Source: Paracoccaceae bacterium (lineage in GTDB: Bacteria > Pseudomonadota > Alphaproteobacteria > Rhodobacterales > Rhodobacteraceae). From it: a stretch of DNA of 6,106 nucleotides. Numbering within the stretch: the stretch's first letter is position 1; each line of letters starts with the position of its first letter. The notes under the pieces were generated by a model. The model was not told the DNA's origin, searched no databases, and saw only the letters and a list, made by a program, of their open reading frames with translations. Below, in pieces: positions 1 through 5,920 of this stretch. A program made the translations under genes and the position numbers. The stretch lies in contig SKOX01000388.1 in NCBI GenBank assembly GCA_007119835.1, positions 1 to 6,106 of the forward strand. The letters are read 5' to 3'.

Positions 1-1317
1 CTCTTTCCCACCATCACCATCGCGCTCGGCTGGGTCCTGCTCTACTTCAAGCTGCGCTATCTGCGCTCGAAGGACGAGCACTGGATGGACGCCTATCGCT
101 TCTGGGTGAAGGTGTTCGCGCTCTCCTTCGGCCTCGGCGTCGTCTCCGGCGTCACCATGTCCTTCCAGTTCGGCACCAACTGGCCGGGCTACATGGAGAC
201 GGTCGGCAACATCGCCGGGCCGCTCCTCGCCTACGAGGTGCTGACCGCCTTCTTCCTTGAGGCGGCCTTCCTCGGCATCATGCTGTTCGGGCACGGGCGG
301 GTCTCGAACTTCATGCACACGCTGGCGACCGCGCTCGTCGCGATCGGCACGACGATCTCGGCCTTCGTGATCCTCGTGCTGAACTCCTGGATGCAGACGC
401 CCGCGGGCTTCATCATCGACGAGGCGGGCGTCGTGCATGCGGAAAGCTGGTTCGAGATCATCTTCAACCCGTCGATGCCCTATCGCTTCGCCCACATGAC
501 CCTGGCGAGCGTCCTGACGGTGGCCTTCCTCATCGCCGGCCTCTCGGCGCTGCGCTGGCTGCTCGGCGACCGCTCGGCCGGCAACCGGATCGGGCTGAAG
601 ACCGGCACCTACCTCGCCGCGGCGGTCATTCCGGTGCAGATCTTCGTCGGCGACCTGCACGGCCTGCACACCTACGAGTACCAGCCGGCCAAGGTCGCGG
701 CGATCGAGGCGAACTGGGAGACGCGGGAGAACGTGCCGCTCGTGCTCTTCGCCATCCCCGACGAGGCGGCGCGCGAGAACCGCTTCGAGATCGCGATCCC
801 GGGCGGCGCCTCGCTCCTGCTCACCCACACGCTGCACGGCGAGGTCACGGGGCTGAACGAGTTCGTCACCGAGGACGGCGAAATCCTGCATCCGCCGGTC
901 GCGCCGGTCTTCTACGCCTTCCGCATCATGGTCGGCGTGGCGTCGCTGATGTTCGTCGTCTCCTGGGCGGTGGCCTGGCGGCTCTACCGGACGGGCGAGC
1001 CGGGCCTGTGGGGGGCGCGCACGCTTTCGGCCATGGCCTTCTCGGGCTGGGTCGCGACGCTCGCGGGCTGGTATGTCACCGAGATCGGCCGCCAGCCCTG
1101 GCTCGTCTCCGACGTGCTGCTGACGGCGGACGCCGTGGCGGATCATGCGCCGGGCGTGGTGCTGGGGTCGCTGATCGCCTACGTGGTCGTCTACGGCTCG
1201 CTCATCCTCGCCTACCTCTTCGCGCTCACCTACATGGCGCGCAAGGCGGCCGAGACCGGCCGGCCGGAGGGTCCCGAGCCGCCGGTCGCCACCACCGGCA
1301 TGGTGACGCAGCCATGA
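1..1317 (+). CDS. cydA: Cytochrome bd-type quinol oxidase subunit I (CioA-like), 5' end outside window
   Basis: This is subunit I of a bd-type terminal oxidase in the inner membrane; it carries the quinol site and the b558, b595 and d hemes. The frame is open from base 1 (LFPTITIALGWVL), so the protein is 5'-truncated. From alignment by eye to E. coli CydA, about 21 residues, including heme ligand His19, are missing. 438 residues are visible. Recognisable parts, in visible-residue numbers, are FQFGTNW (about 50), E79 and E87 (E. coli E99/E107), H165 in RFAHM (H186), K231 and E236 in the Q-loop (K252/E257), M310 in FRIM (M393), and E361 followed by GRQPW (E445). H165-to-M310 spacing is about 62 residues shorter than in E. 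coli, so the Q-loop is short, as in the CIO-type (cyanide-insensitive) branch. The hydrophilic C-terminus ends in a TGA that overlaps the cydB ATG. The family is certain; the CIO subtype is inferred from loop length. Confidence 0.96.
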   Translation, partial: LFPTITIALGWVLLYFKLRYLRSKDEHWMDAYRFWVKVFALSFGLGVVSGVTMSFQFGTNWPGYMETVGNIAGPLLAYEVLTAFFLEAAFLGIMLFGHGRVSNFMHTLATALVAIGTTISAFVILVLNSWMQTPAGFIIDEAGVVHAESWFEIIFNPSMPYRFAHMTLASVLTVAFLIAGLSALRWLLGDRSAGNRIGLKTGTYLAAAVIPVQIFVGDLHGLHTYEYQPAKVAAIEANWETRENVPLVLFAIPDEAARENRFEIAIPGGASLLLTHTLHGEVTGLNEFVTEDGEILHPPVAPVFYAFRIMVGVASLMFVVSWAVAWRLYRTGEPGLWGARTLSAMAFSGWVATLAGWYVTEIGRQPWLVSDVLLTADAVADHAPGVVLGSLIAYVVVYGSLILAYLFALTYMARKAAETGRPEGPEPPVATTGMVTQP

Positions 1318-2351
1318 CGGAGGCATTTCTCGGCATGATCGGCGACTATCCGTGGGACGACTGGCTCCCCGTCGCCTTCGTGGCGCTGATGGGGATCTCG
1401 ATCCTGGTCTACGTCGTCCTCGACGGCTTCGACCTCGGCGTCGGGATCCTCAGCCAGGATCCCAGCGTCACGGAGACCGAGCGCGACATCATGGTGGGCT
1501 CGATCGGGCCCTACTGGGACGCGAACGAGACCTGGCTGGTGCTGGCGGTCGGCATCCTGCTGACCGCCTTCCCCATCGCCCACGGCATGATCCTCGTCCA
1601 CCTCTACATCCCGGCGACGCTGATGCTGATCGCGCTGATCGCCCGCGGCGTCGCCTTCGAGTTCCGCGCCAAGGCGCCGGCCGCCCAGCGCCGGACGTGG
1701 AACCTGGTGTTCTTCGCGGGCTCGCTGATCGCCTCGCTCGGCCAGGGCTACATGCTCGGGGTCTACGTGCTGGGCCTCGGCACCGGCTGGCTGACCTTCC
1801 TCTTCGGCCTGCTGACGGCGGTCTGCCTCGCCGCCGGCTATGCCTTCATCGGCGCCTGCTGGCTGATCCGCAAGGCCGAGGGCACGCTCCAGCTCAAGGC
1901 GATCTCGTGGGCGCGGCAGCTCATCTGGCTCGGGGCCCTCGGCATGGCGGCGATCTCCGTCGCGACGCCGCTCGCGAGCCCGAAGATCTTCGAGCGGTGG
2001 TTCTCCTGGCCCGAGATCGCGTTCCTCGCGCCGATCCCGCTGATCACCGCGGCCGTCTTCGTGATCCTCGTCTGGCTTCTCTATCGGATGCCCTTCGAGA
2101 ACGACCGCTGGTCGCGGACGCCCTTCGCGCTGACCTCGCTCATCTTCATCCTCGGCTTTCTCGGGATGGCCTACAGCTTCTTCCCGTATGTCGTGCCGAT
2201 GGAGGTGACCGCGTGGGAGGCGGCGGCTTCGCGCGACTCGCTCCTCATCATCTTCGTGGGCGCGATCGTCATGCTGCCGATCATCAGCGCCTACTCGATC
2301 TACGCCTACCGGGTGTTCAGCGGCAAGGCGACGGCGCTGCGCTACGAGTAG
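1314..2351 (+). CDS. cydB: Cytochrome bd-type quinol oxidase subunit II (CioB-like)
   Basis: This is the partner subunit of CydA, a multi-spanning membrane protein that stabilises the heme-bearing subunit I. It has 345 residues, shorter than E. coli CydB (379) and close to CIO-type subunits. Visible hallmarks are VLDGFDLGVG at residues 35-44, GPYWDANETWL at 65-75, the hydrophobic stretch LLTAFPIAHGMI, and FPYVVP with a final hydrophobic helix near the C-terminus. About eight or nine hydrophobic helices can be read. The ATG at 1314 overlaps the cydA stop as ATGA, which favours translational coupling, although no strong ribosome site precedes it. A second ATG at 1335, preceded by GGAGG at 1319-1323, is an alternative start giving 338 aa. 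No cydX-like membrane miniprotein and no clear terminator follow; insertion-element debris begins about 100 bp downstream. Confidence 0.96.
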   Translation: MTEAFLGMIGDYPWDDWLPVAFVALMGISILVYVVLDGFDLGVGILSQDPSVTETERDIMVGSIGPYWDANETWLVLAVGILLTAFPIAHGMILVHLYIPATLMLIALIARGVAFEFRAKAPAAQRRTWNLVFFAGSLIASLGQGYMLGVYVLGLGTGWLTFLFGLLTAVCLAAGYAFIGACWLIRKAEGTLQLKAISWARQLIWLGALGMAAISVATPLASPKIFERWFSWPEIAFLAPIPLITAAVFVILVWLLYRMPFENDRWSRTPFALTSLIFILGFLGMAYSFFPYVVPMEVTAWEAAASRDSLLIIFVGAIVMLPIISAYSIYAYRVFSGKATALRYE

Positions 2352-2448
2352 CCGCCCTTTCCCCTGAGGAAGCGCGTCGGACGGCGGACGCCGGCAAGGA
2401 TCGAAGGGGCGGGGCCAGCAACGGATGCTTCATACCAACCCGCATCGA
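2352..2448. other. Spacer after cydB with no recognised gene
   Basis: This is the short stretch between the cydB stop and the first transposase remnant. I looked for a CydX or DUF2474-like single-helix miniprotein and found only a very short run from the ATG at 2424 (MLHTNPHRS). There is no hairpin followed by a T-run. The end of the oxidase operon's transcript cannot be placed from the sequence. Confidence 0.5.
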
Positions 2449-2532
2449 TCATGACGCATTTGCCCAGTCGCGCCGAACGATGGATCGGATGCGCCATGGC
2501 TGGTCCATGAGCTCGTTCCAGGCGTCGTAGCA
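2449..2532 (-). pseudogene. IS630-type transposase C-terminal remnant
   Basis: On the minus strand this frame reads CYDAWNELMDQPWRIRS, then IVRRDWANAS and a TGA stop (2449-2451). The pattern AWN-L---P-RI-SI--RDWA matches the C-terminal tail I remember for IS630-family transposases. Only 27 codons remain. Upstream (higher coordinates) similarity ends within about 20 bp, and then the IS66 remnant begins. No catalytic residues are present, so it cannot be functional. The assignment rests on a short motif recalled by eye and is moderate; a chance open frame in GC-rich DNA is the alternative. Confidence 0.5.
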
Positions 2533-2558
2533 ATGTATGCCTCTGGCCAAGGCCGCGG

Positions 2559-2750
2559 CTACGCCGCCTTGACCTCGGCACGGGAGGCGGCCCAGGCCCA
2601 AGGGAGGAGGTCGGGGAGCCGCGAGCGCGGTGTGTCCGCGATGTGGGCGAGTACGTCCGCGAGCCAAGCCTGCGGGTCGATGCTGTTGAGCTTGGCGGTG
2701 ACGATGAGTGAGTACATGAAGGCGGCTCTGTCGCCGCCGCGGTCGGAGCC
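2559..2750 (-). pseudogene. IS66-family transposase C-terminal fragment
   Basis: On the minus strand 63 codons read GSDRGGDRAAFMYSLIVTAK, then LNSIDPQAWLADVLAHIAD, and end in RAEVKAA and TAG (2559-2561). This is the conserved C-terminal domain of IS66 TnpC transposases (family pattern AGSDRGGxRAAxxYSLIxTAKLNxxDPQAWLxDVL). The DDE catalytic core lies upstream of this domain and is absent here. Similarity stops exactly before the GSDRGG codons, at 2750/2751, where the IS21 terminal repeats begin. An IS21 element therefore seems to have inserted into this gene; the 5' part, if it survives, should lie beyond 6106. An imperfect hairpin overlaps the stop (2549-2570). Confidence 0.85.
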
Positions 2751-2754
2751 TGTA

Positions 2755-2795
2755 GCACGACGATCTGGATGATTTGAGCGCGACGATCAGGATGA
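2755..2795. repeat. Terminal direct repeats of the IS21 end
   Basis: Two 18-bp copies lie 23 bp apart: GCACGACGATCTGGATGA (2755-2772) and GCGCGACGATCAGGATGA (2778-2795), matching at 16 of 18 positions. IS21 ends carry multiple such repeats that act as transposase-binding sites; that role is known for the family and inferred here. A partial inverted copy (TGATTGTCGCG, 2865-2875; 10 of 11 to 2779-2789) sits just beyond the istB stop. The same 11-mer occurs again at 2898-2908 inside istB, where it encodes part of RATIK. Confidence 0.7.
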
Positions 2796-2880
2796 GAAGC
2801 GAGGGCGTGGCGGCGGGGTGGAGCATCGCGGTGACGGGCGCCGCGAGCAAGGCTTTTCGCATCGTGATTGTCGCGGAGCG
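2796..2880. other. Non-coding segment between IS21 end and istB stop
   Basis: This part of the IS21 element lies between the terminal repeats and the istB stop codon. Open frames crossing it run straight through into the IS66 and IS630 remnants without family similarity, and I judge them to be chance. Apart from the inverted copy of the end repeat at 2865-2875 I see no recognisable element. Confidence 0.5.
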
Positions 2881-3351
2881 TCAATCAGGGAGGGTCTTGA
2901 TTGTCGCGCGTCTTGGCGGGCGGCCTGGCCCCTTCCGGCGCTCGACGGCGGTCCGGCGGCGGTAGCTCTCGACGTTGAGCTCGAAGATCGTCGCGTGGTG
3001 GACGAGCCGGTCGACGGCGGCGAGCGTCATGACCGGATCGGGGAAGATCCGGTTCCACTCGCCGAAAGGCTGGTTGGCGGTGATCAGGACGGACCGGCGC
3101 TCGTAGCGGGCGCTGATCAGCTCGAAGAGCACGCTGGTCTCGGCCTGGTCCTTGGTGACATAGGCGAGGTCGTCGAGGATCAGCAGGTGGTACTTGTCGA
3201 GCTTGGCGATGGCGGATTCGAGGGCGAGCTCGCGCCGGGCGACCTGGAGGCGCTGGACGAGATCGGTGGTGCGGGTGAAGAGCACGCGCCAGCCGTTCTC
3301 AACAAGGCCGAGGCCGATGGCGGCCGCGAGATGGGATTTTCCTCCGCCGGG
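2881..3351 (-). pseudogene. istB: IS21 helper ATPase IstB, C-terminal part (from second P-loop proline)
   Basis: IstB is the AAA+ ATPase that loads target DNA for the IS21 transposase IstA. This piece has 156 residues, beginning PGGGKSHLAAAIG, which is Walker A lacking the leading FGP. It continues through LLILDDLAYV (Walker B), SVLITANQPFGEW (sensor-like strand) and the usual tail ESYRRRTAVERRKGPGRPP, with RATIKTLPD and a stop at 2881-2883. The C-terminal domain is complete. The 5' junction is at 3351, where the sequence changes to the inserted recombinase element; the rest of the gene resumes in the matching codon phase at 5921. In isolation the fragment has no start codon of its own except chance GTGs such as the one at 3285, and it has lost the N-terminal domain, so a functional ATPase is unlikely. 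Confidence 0.93.
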
Positions 3352-3362
3352 TGAACCCGTCG

Positions 3363-3370
3363 CATACTGC
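3363..3370 (+). repeat. Left copy of subterminal inverted repeat
   Basis: CATACTGC lies 11 bp inside the left boundary of the recombinase element. Its partner at 5901-5908 reads CATAATGC on the minus strand (7 of 8 matching) at 12 bp from the right boundary. The symmetry suggests half-sites for recombinase binding, but the match is short and could be chance. Confidence 0.35.
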
Positions 3371-3386
3371 CCGATATCAGGCCGAA

Positions 3387-3833
3387 GTGACGATCCACTA
3401 TCCTTTCCATCCCCGCAGCGGCGAGCGTTGCGAGGTCGTTCGGCGTCATAGGTTCCGCGGCGTCAGGATGTTCGTGGTTCGCCAGCCGGACGGGACCCTG
3501 GCGCAGATCCCGATTTGGATGTGCACGCCGGCGGCTGCCGCGATGGCGGTCCGGGATCGGCCGCGCCTGTCCCTCGACGGCCTGCGCGACCTTCGTCTCG
3601 CGCTCGATACGATCCTATCGTCGCTCTCCGAGATCGGGGGAGGAGAGTGGGATGGTGCAAGCGCGACGGTTGCGACAAGGAGACCTTCTGGCGCTGATGG
3701 AGCCGGGACCAGCGTTGCCGACGGCGGCGCGGGCGGCGGTTGTCCCGCTGCTGGCGGCGCTTCTGCTCGAGATGGTGGAGGCGGAGACGAGGGCGCGGGC
3801 CGACGGCACCGCGACGGCGGGAGGGCGCGATGA
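3387..3833 (+). CDS. Small DUF5372/Y4bD-like protein of the recombinase element
   Basis: The function is unknown. The protein starts VTIHYPFHPRSGERCEVV, close to the pattern I-HPFHP--G of DUF5372/Y4bD-type proteins, which are often encoded just upstream of large serine recombinases. I chose the GTG at 3387 because it starts exactly at that motif; the longer GTG at 3351 straddles the insertion junction and is probably not native. No good ribosome site is visible for either. The convincing protein-like part covers about residues 1-81, ending near LALDTILSSL. From about 3630 the frame runs on without a stop to the TGA at 3831-3833, low in complexity and overlapping the next ORF in another frame. 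The true product may therefore be shorter in relatives, with the stop lost here. The frame's stop overlaps the recombinase start as ATGA. Confidence 0.6.
   Translation: MTIHYPFHPRSGERCEVVRRHRFRGVRMFVVRQPDGTLAQIPIWMCTPAAAAMAVRDRPRLSLDGLRDLRLALDTILSSLSEIGGGEWDGASATVATRRPSGADGAGTSVADGGAGGGCPAAGGASARDGGGGDEGAGRRHRDGGRAR
3635..3645 (+). promoter_or_regulatory. Strong ribosome binding site for the 65-aa ORF
   Basis: GGGGGAGGAG ends about 7 bases before the ATG at 3652. It supports that start and argues that the small overlapping ORF is translated. Confidence 0.6.
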
Positions 3834-3849
3834 GCAAGATCGCGTCTGA
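3652..3849 (+). CDS. Hypothetical 65-aa protein between DUF5372-like ORF and recombinase
   Basis: I do not recognise a domain. The product starts MVQARRLRQGDLLALMEPGP, followed by an alanine/leucine-rich helical stretch (AARAAVVPLLAALLLEMVEAE) and a charged tail. Support for its being real is a strong ribosome site at 3635-3645, third-position G/C well above that of the competing frame, and a position conserved, as I recall, in similar elements. It overlaps the tail of the upstream ORF for 182 bases and runs 20 bases into the recombinase gene (stop 3847-3849), so all three frames are packed together and are probably translationally coupled. The role is unknown; a small accessory or regulatory partner of the recombinase is a guess only. 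Confidence 0.6.
   Translation: MVQARRLRQGDLLALMEPGPALPTAARAAVVPLLAALLLEMVEAETRARADGTATAGGRDEQDRV
3818..3825 (+). promoter_or_regulatory. Ribosome binding site deciding the recombinase start
   Basis: CGGGAGGG lies about 5 bases before the ATG at 3830. It favours this start over the upstream in-frame ATG at 3740, which would add 30 arginine-rich residues before the SKIASEHLGRQAYVYVRQS start of the catalytic domain. Confidence 0.6.
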
Positions 3850-5887
3850 GCATCTCGGTCGGCAAGCCTACGTCTACGTCCGGCAGTCGACGCAGGACCA
3901 GCTGCTGCACAACCACGAGAGCCGGCGCCGGCAATACGGCCTCGCCGACCGCGCGCGTCAGCTCGGCTGGGCCGAGCCGGTGGTGATCGACGACGACCTC
4001 GGCCGGTCGGGTGGCGGCGTCGCGCGCCCGGGCTTCGAGCGGCTTCTGTTGGCGATCTGCGAGGGGCGGGTCGGAATCGTGCTGGCGGTGGAGGCGTCGC
4101 GGCTCGCGCGCAACGGGCGCGACTGGCACACGCTGCTCGAGTTCTGCGGGCTGGTCGGCTGCCTGCTCGCCGACGAGGACGGCGTGTACGACCCGCGCCT
4201 GCCCAACGACCGGCTCCTGCTCGGCATGAAGGGCACGATGAGCGAGATGGAGCTTTCGATCCTGCGCCAGCGCTCGCTCGAGGCGCTGCGCCAGAAGGCC
4301 CGGCGGGGCGAGCTGTTCCTGACGGTGGCTGTCGGCTACGTGAAGGTCCGACGCGACCGCATCGCCAAGGATTCCGACCGCCGCGTCCAGGAGGCGATCG
4401 GGCTCGTCTTCCGCAAGTTCGCCGAGTTTCAGAGCATCCGGCAGGTCCATCTGTGGCTGCGCCAGGAGGGCGTGCTGACGCCCAGCGTCGAGACCGACGG
4501 CGAGGGCCGGCGCATCGTCTGGAAGCTGCCGGTCTACAACACGGTCCGCGCGCTCCTGACCAACCCGATCTACGGTGGGGCCTACGCCTTCGGTCGGACG
4601 GCGAGCCGGGTGACGGTCGAGAACGGGCGCAAGCGCGTCAGCCGCGGTCATCGCCGGGACCGCGAGGAGTGGGACGTGTTGATCCTGGATCACCACGAGG
4701 GCTACGTTCCCTGGACCGAGTTCGAGAGGAACCAGCGCCTGATCGCCGACAACGCCAACTGCCGCGGCCTGATGGTGCGGGGCGCCGTGCGCCGCGGCGA
4801 CGCGCTGCTGGCGGGGCTTCTGCGCTGCGGCCATTGCGGCCGCCGGCTGCACGTCTCCTATAGCGGAACCGACGGCTACTGCGTGCGCTACAACTGCCGC
4901 GGCGCTCACATCAACCACGGGACGCGGCCCTGCATCGCCTTCGGCGGTCTGCGGGTCGATGCCGCGGTGTCGGCCGAGGTCCTGCGGCTCCTCGCGCCGC
5001 TCGGCGTGGAGGCCGCGCTCGAGGCGATCGCGATGCGGGACGACGAGAATGTCGAGACGCGGCGGCAGGCTGAGCTCGCGCTCACGCAAGCGCGCTACGA
5101 AGCAGATCTGGCGCGCCGCCAGTACGACGCGGTCGATCCTGCCAACCGCCTCGTCGCCGGCGAGCTCGAACGGCGATGGAACGATCGTCTCGCGGAGGTC
5201 CAACGCCAGGAAGAGCGGATAGCCGGCATCGGCGCGGACAAGCCGTCTCTCTCTGCGGCGGAGCGGGAGCGGCTGCTGTCCCTCGGCGCGGACCTCGAGG
5301 CGGCATGGCCCCATCCCGGCGCGAGTGCCGAGATCCGGAAGCGCATCCTGCGCTCCGTCCTCGAGGAGGTCGTCGTCACGCTGACGGAGGAGCGGATCGA
5401 GCTGCTCCTGCACTGGCGCGGGGGCGACCACACCCGGCTCGTGGTCCCGCGCAACCGCACGGGCCAGCACCGCTACAGCAGTGATGCCGAGGTCCAGGAT
5501 CTGATCCGCGCGCTCGCCAGGCAACAGGTGGACGGGGCGATCGCGGCTACGCTGAACCGCCTCGGCAAACGCACCGGCCGCGGCAATCCCTGGACCGAGG
5601 CGCGGGTGCGCAGCTTCCGGAGCCACCACCGCGTGCCAGCCTATCGGCCCGGCGAGATGGCCGAGCGGGACGAGTTGTCACTGGAGGAGGTTTCTCGCCG
5701 CCTCGGCGTCAGCAAGATGACCGTGCTCCGCCTGATCGGCGACGGTGCAATTACTGCCAGACAGGTCTGCAGGGGCGCGCCTTGGGCCATTCCCGGAGCG
5801 CAGTTGGAAGCCCTTTCTCTGGCCACCCTGCCGTTCAGGCGCCCGCGAACAGCTGATCCCGCTCAAAAGATGCTTGATCTCCAATAA
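3830..5887 (+). CDS. Large serine recombinase (resolvase/invertase superfamily)
   Basis: This 685-residue site-specific recombinase probably moves the surrounding element through a 5'-phosphoserine intermediate. The N-terminal resolvase domain (about 10-150) has the catalytic serine S20 in AYVYVRQS, the S90-R91-L92-x-R94-x-x-x-D98 motif and MSEMEL at 137-142. The recombinase domain (about 165-275) begins VAVGYVKV and includes NPIYGGAYAFGR. A zinc ribbon follows, with likely ligands C333, C336, C356 and C368 (a further Cys is at 351). A charged helical region at about 405-465 is probably the coiled coil. The C-terminus (about 616-665) adds a helix-turn-helix of MerR/excisionase type (LSLEEVSRRLGVSKMTVLRL). 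All key residues are present and the frame is uninterrupted, so it looks functional. It resembles y4bA/y4pH-type proteins of rhizobia. The start is set by the ribosome site at 3818-3825. Confidence 0.93.
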   Translation: MSKIASEHLGRQAYVYVRQSTQDQLLHNHESRRRQYGLADRARQLGWAEPVVIDDDLGRSGGGVARPGFERLLLAICEGRVGIVLAVEASRLARNGRDWHTLLEFCGLVGCLLADEDGVYDPRLPNDRLLLGMKGTMSEMELSILRQRSLEALRQKARRGELFLTVAVGYVKVRRDRIAKDSDRRVQEAIGLVFRKFAEFQSIRQVHLWLRQEGVLTPSVETDGEGRRIVWKLPVYNTVRALLTNPIYGGAYAFGRTASRVTVENGRKRVSRGHRRDREEWDVLILDHHEGYVPWTEFERNQRLIADNANCRGLMVRGAVRRGDALLAGLLRCGHCGRRLHVSYSGTDGYCVRYNCRGAHINHGTRPCIAFGGLRVDAAVSAEVLRLLAPLGVEAALEAIAMRDDENVETRRQAELALTQARYEADLARRQYDAVDPANRLVAGELERRWNDRLAEVQRQEERIAGIGADKPSLSAAERERLLSLGADLEAAWPHPGASAEIRKRILRSVLEEVVVTLTEERIELLLHWRGGDHTRLVVPRNRTGQHRYSSDAEVQDLIRALARQQVDGAIAATLNRLGKRTGRGNPWTEARVRSFRSHHRVPAYRPGEMAERDELSLEEVSRRLGVSKMTVLRLIGDGAITARQVCRGAPWAIPGAQLEALSLATLPFRRPRTADPAQKMLDLQ

Positions 5888-5920
5888 TGTAGATAGGTGT
5901 GCATTATGAGACCCGACCAG
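5888..5920. other. Right terminal segment of the recombinase element
   Basis: This 33-bp segment lies between the recombinase stop and the resumption of istB and is notably less GC-rich than its surroundings. It contains GCATTATG (5901-5908), the partner of the left subterminal repeat. It should form part of the recombinase attachment site; that is inferred from position. Confidence 0.45.
5901..5908 (-). repeat. Right copy of subterminal inverted repeat
   Basis: Read on the minus strand this is CATAATGC, matching CATACTGC at 3363-3370 in 7 of 8 positions. It lies 12 bp inside the right boundary of the element. The match is suggestive but short. Confidence 0.35.

Larger units (their letters stand above)
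3352..5920 (+). mobile_element. Large serine recombinase element (about 2.57 kb) inserted in istB
   Basis: The boundaries come from the split istB: the left flank keeps ...GCCGGG up to 3351 and the right flank resumes CGGGCC... at 5921. Together these give back the codons for F-G-P-P-G on the minus strand, with at most 1 bp of ambiguity. The insert holds a DUF5372/Y4bD-like ORF, a 65-aa ORF and a recombinase of 685 aa, all on the + strand and opposite to istB. The layout resembles single-recombinase elements of Rhizobiales (the y4bA/y4pH type of Rhizobium NGR234, from memory). Imperfect inverted repeats sit 11-12 bp inside each end (3363-3370 and 5901-5908). All three genes look open, so the element may be active. 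Confidence 0.8.

Noticed and set aside
1008..1313. Extension of the cydB frame upstream of 1314
   Set aside because: The extra 102 residues overlap cydA and read as arginine/glycine-rich shadow; CydB proteins start close to the first membrane helix.
1352..2530. 392-codon + strand open frame overlapping cydB
   Set aside because: It is an arginine-rich, low-complexity shadow of cydB in another frame, with no family features.
2549..2570. Hairpin AAGGCCGC...GCCGCCTT overlapping the IS66 stop, as a terminator
   Set aside because: The stem has a mismatch and no T-run follows on either strand; it is likely part of the coding sequence and its end.
2533..2965. + strand open frames over the IS66 and IS21 remnants
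   Set aside because: They lie opposite the clear minus-strand IS66 and istB similarity and show no family features.
3349..3358. Palindrome GGGTGAACCC spanning the left junction
   Set aside because: The four-base arms are too short to call a site, and there is no equivalent at the right junction.
3180..3449. 89-codon minus-strand frame across the left junction
   Set aside because: It reads istB out of frame (RRVHPAEENPIS is the shifted P-loop), so it is a shadow joined to element sequence.
3446..5629. 727-codon open frame antisense to the recombinase gene
   Set aside because: It mirrors the recombinase gene codon for codon in GC-rich DNA, is rich in A, R, P and L with no recognisable motif, and the + strand protein has a full set of catalytic and zinc-binding residues.
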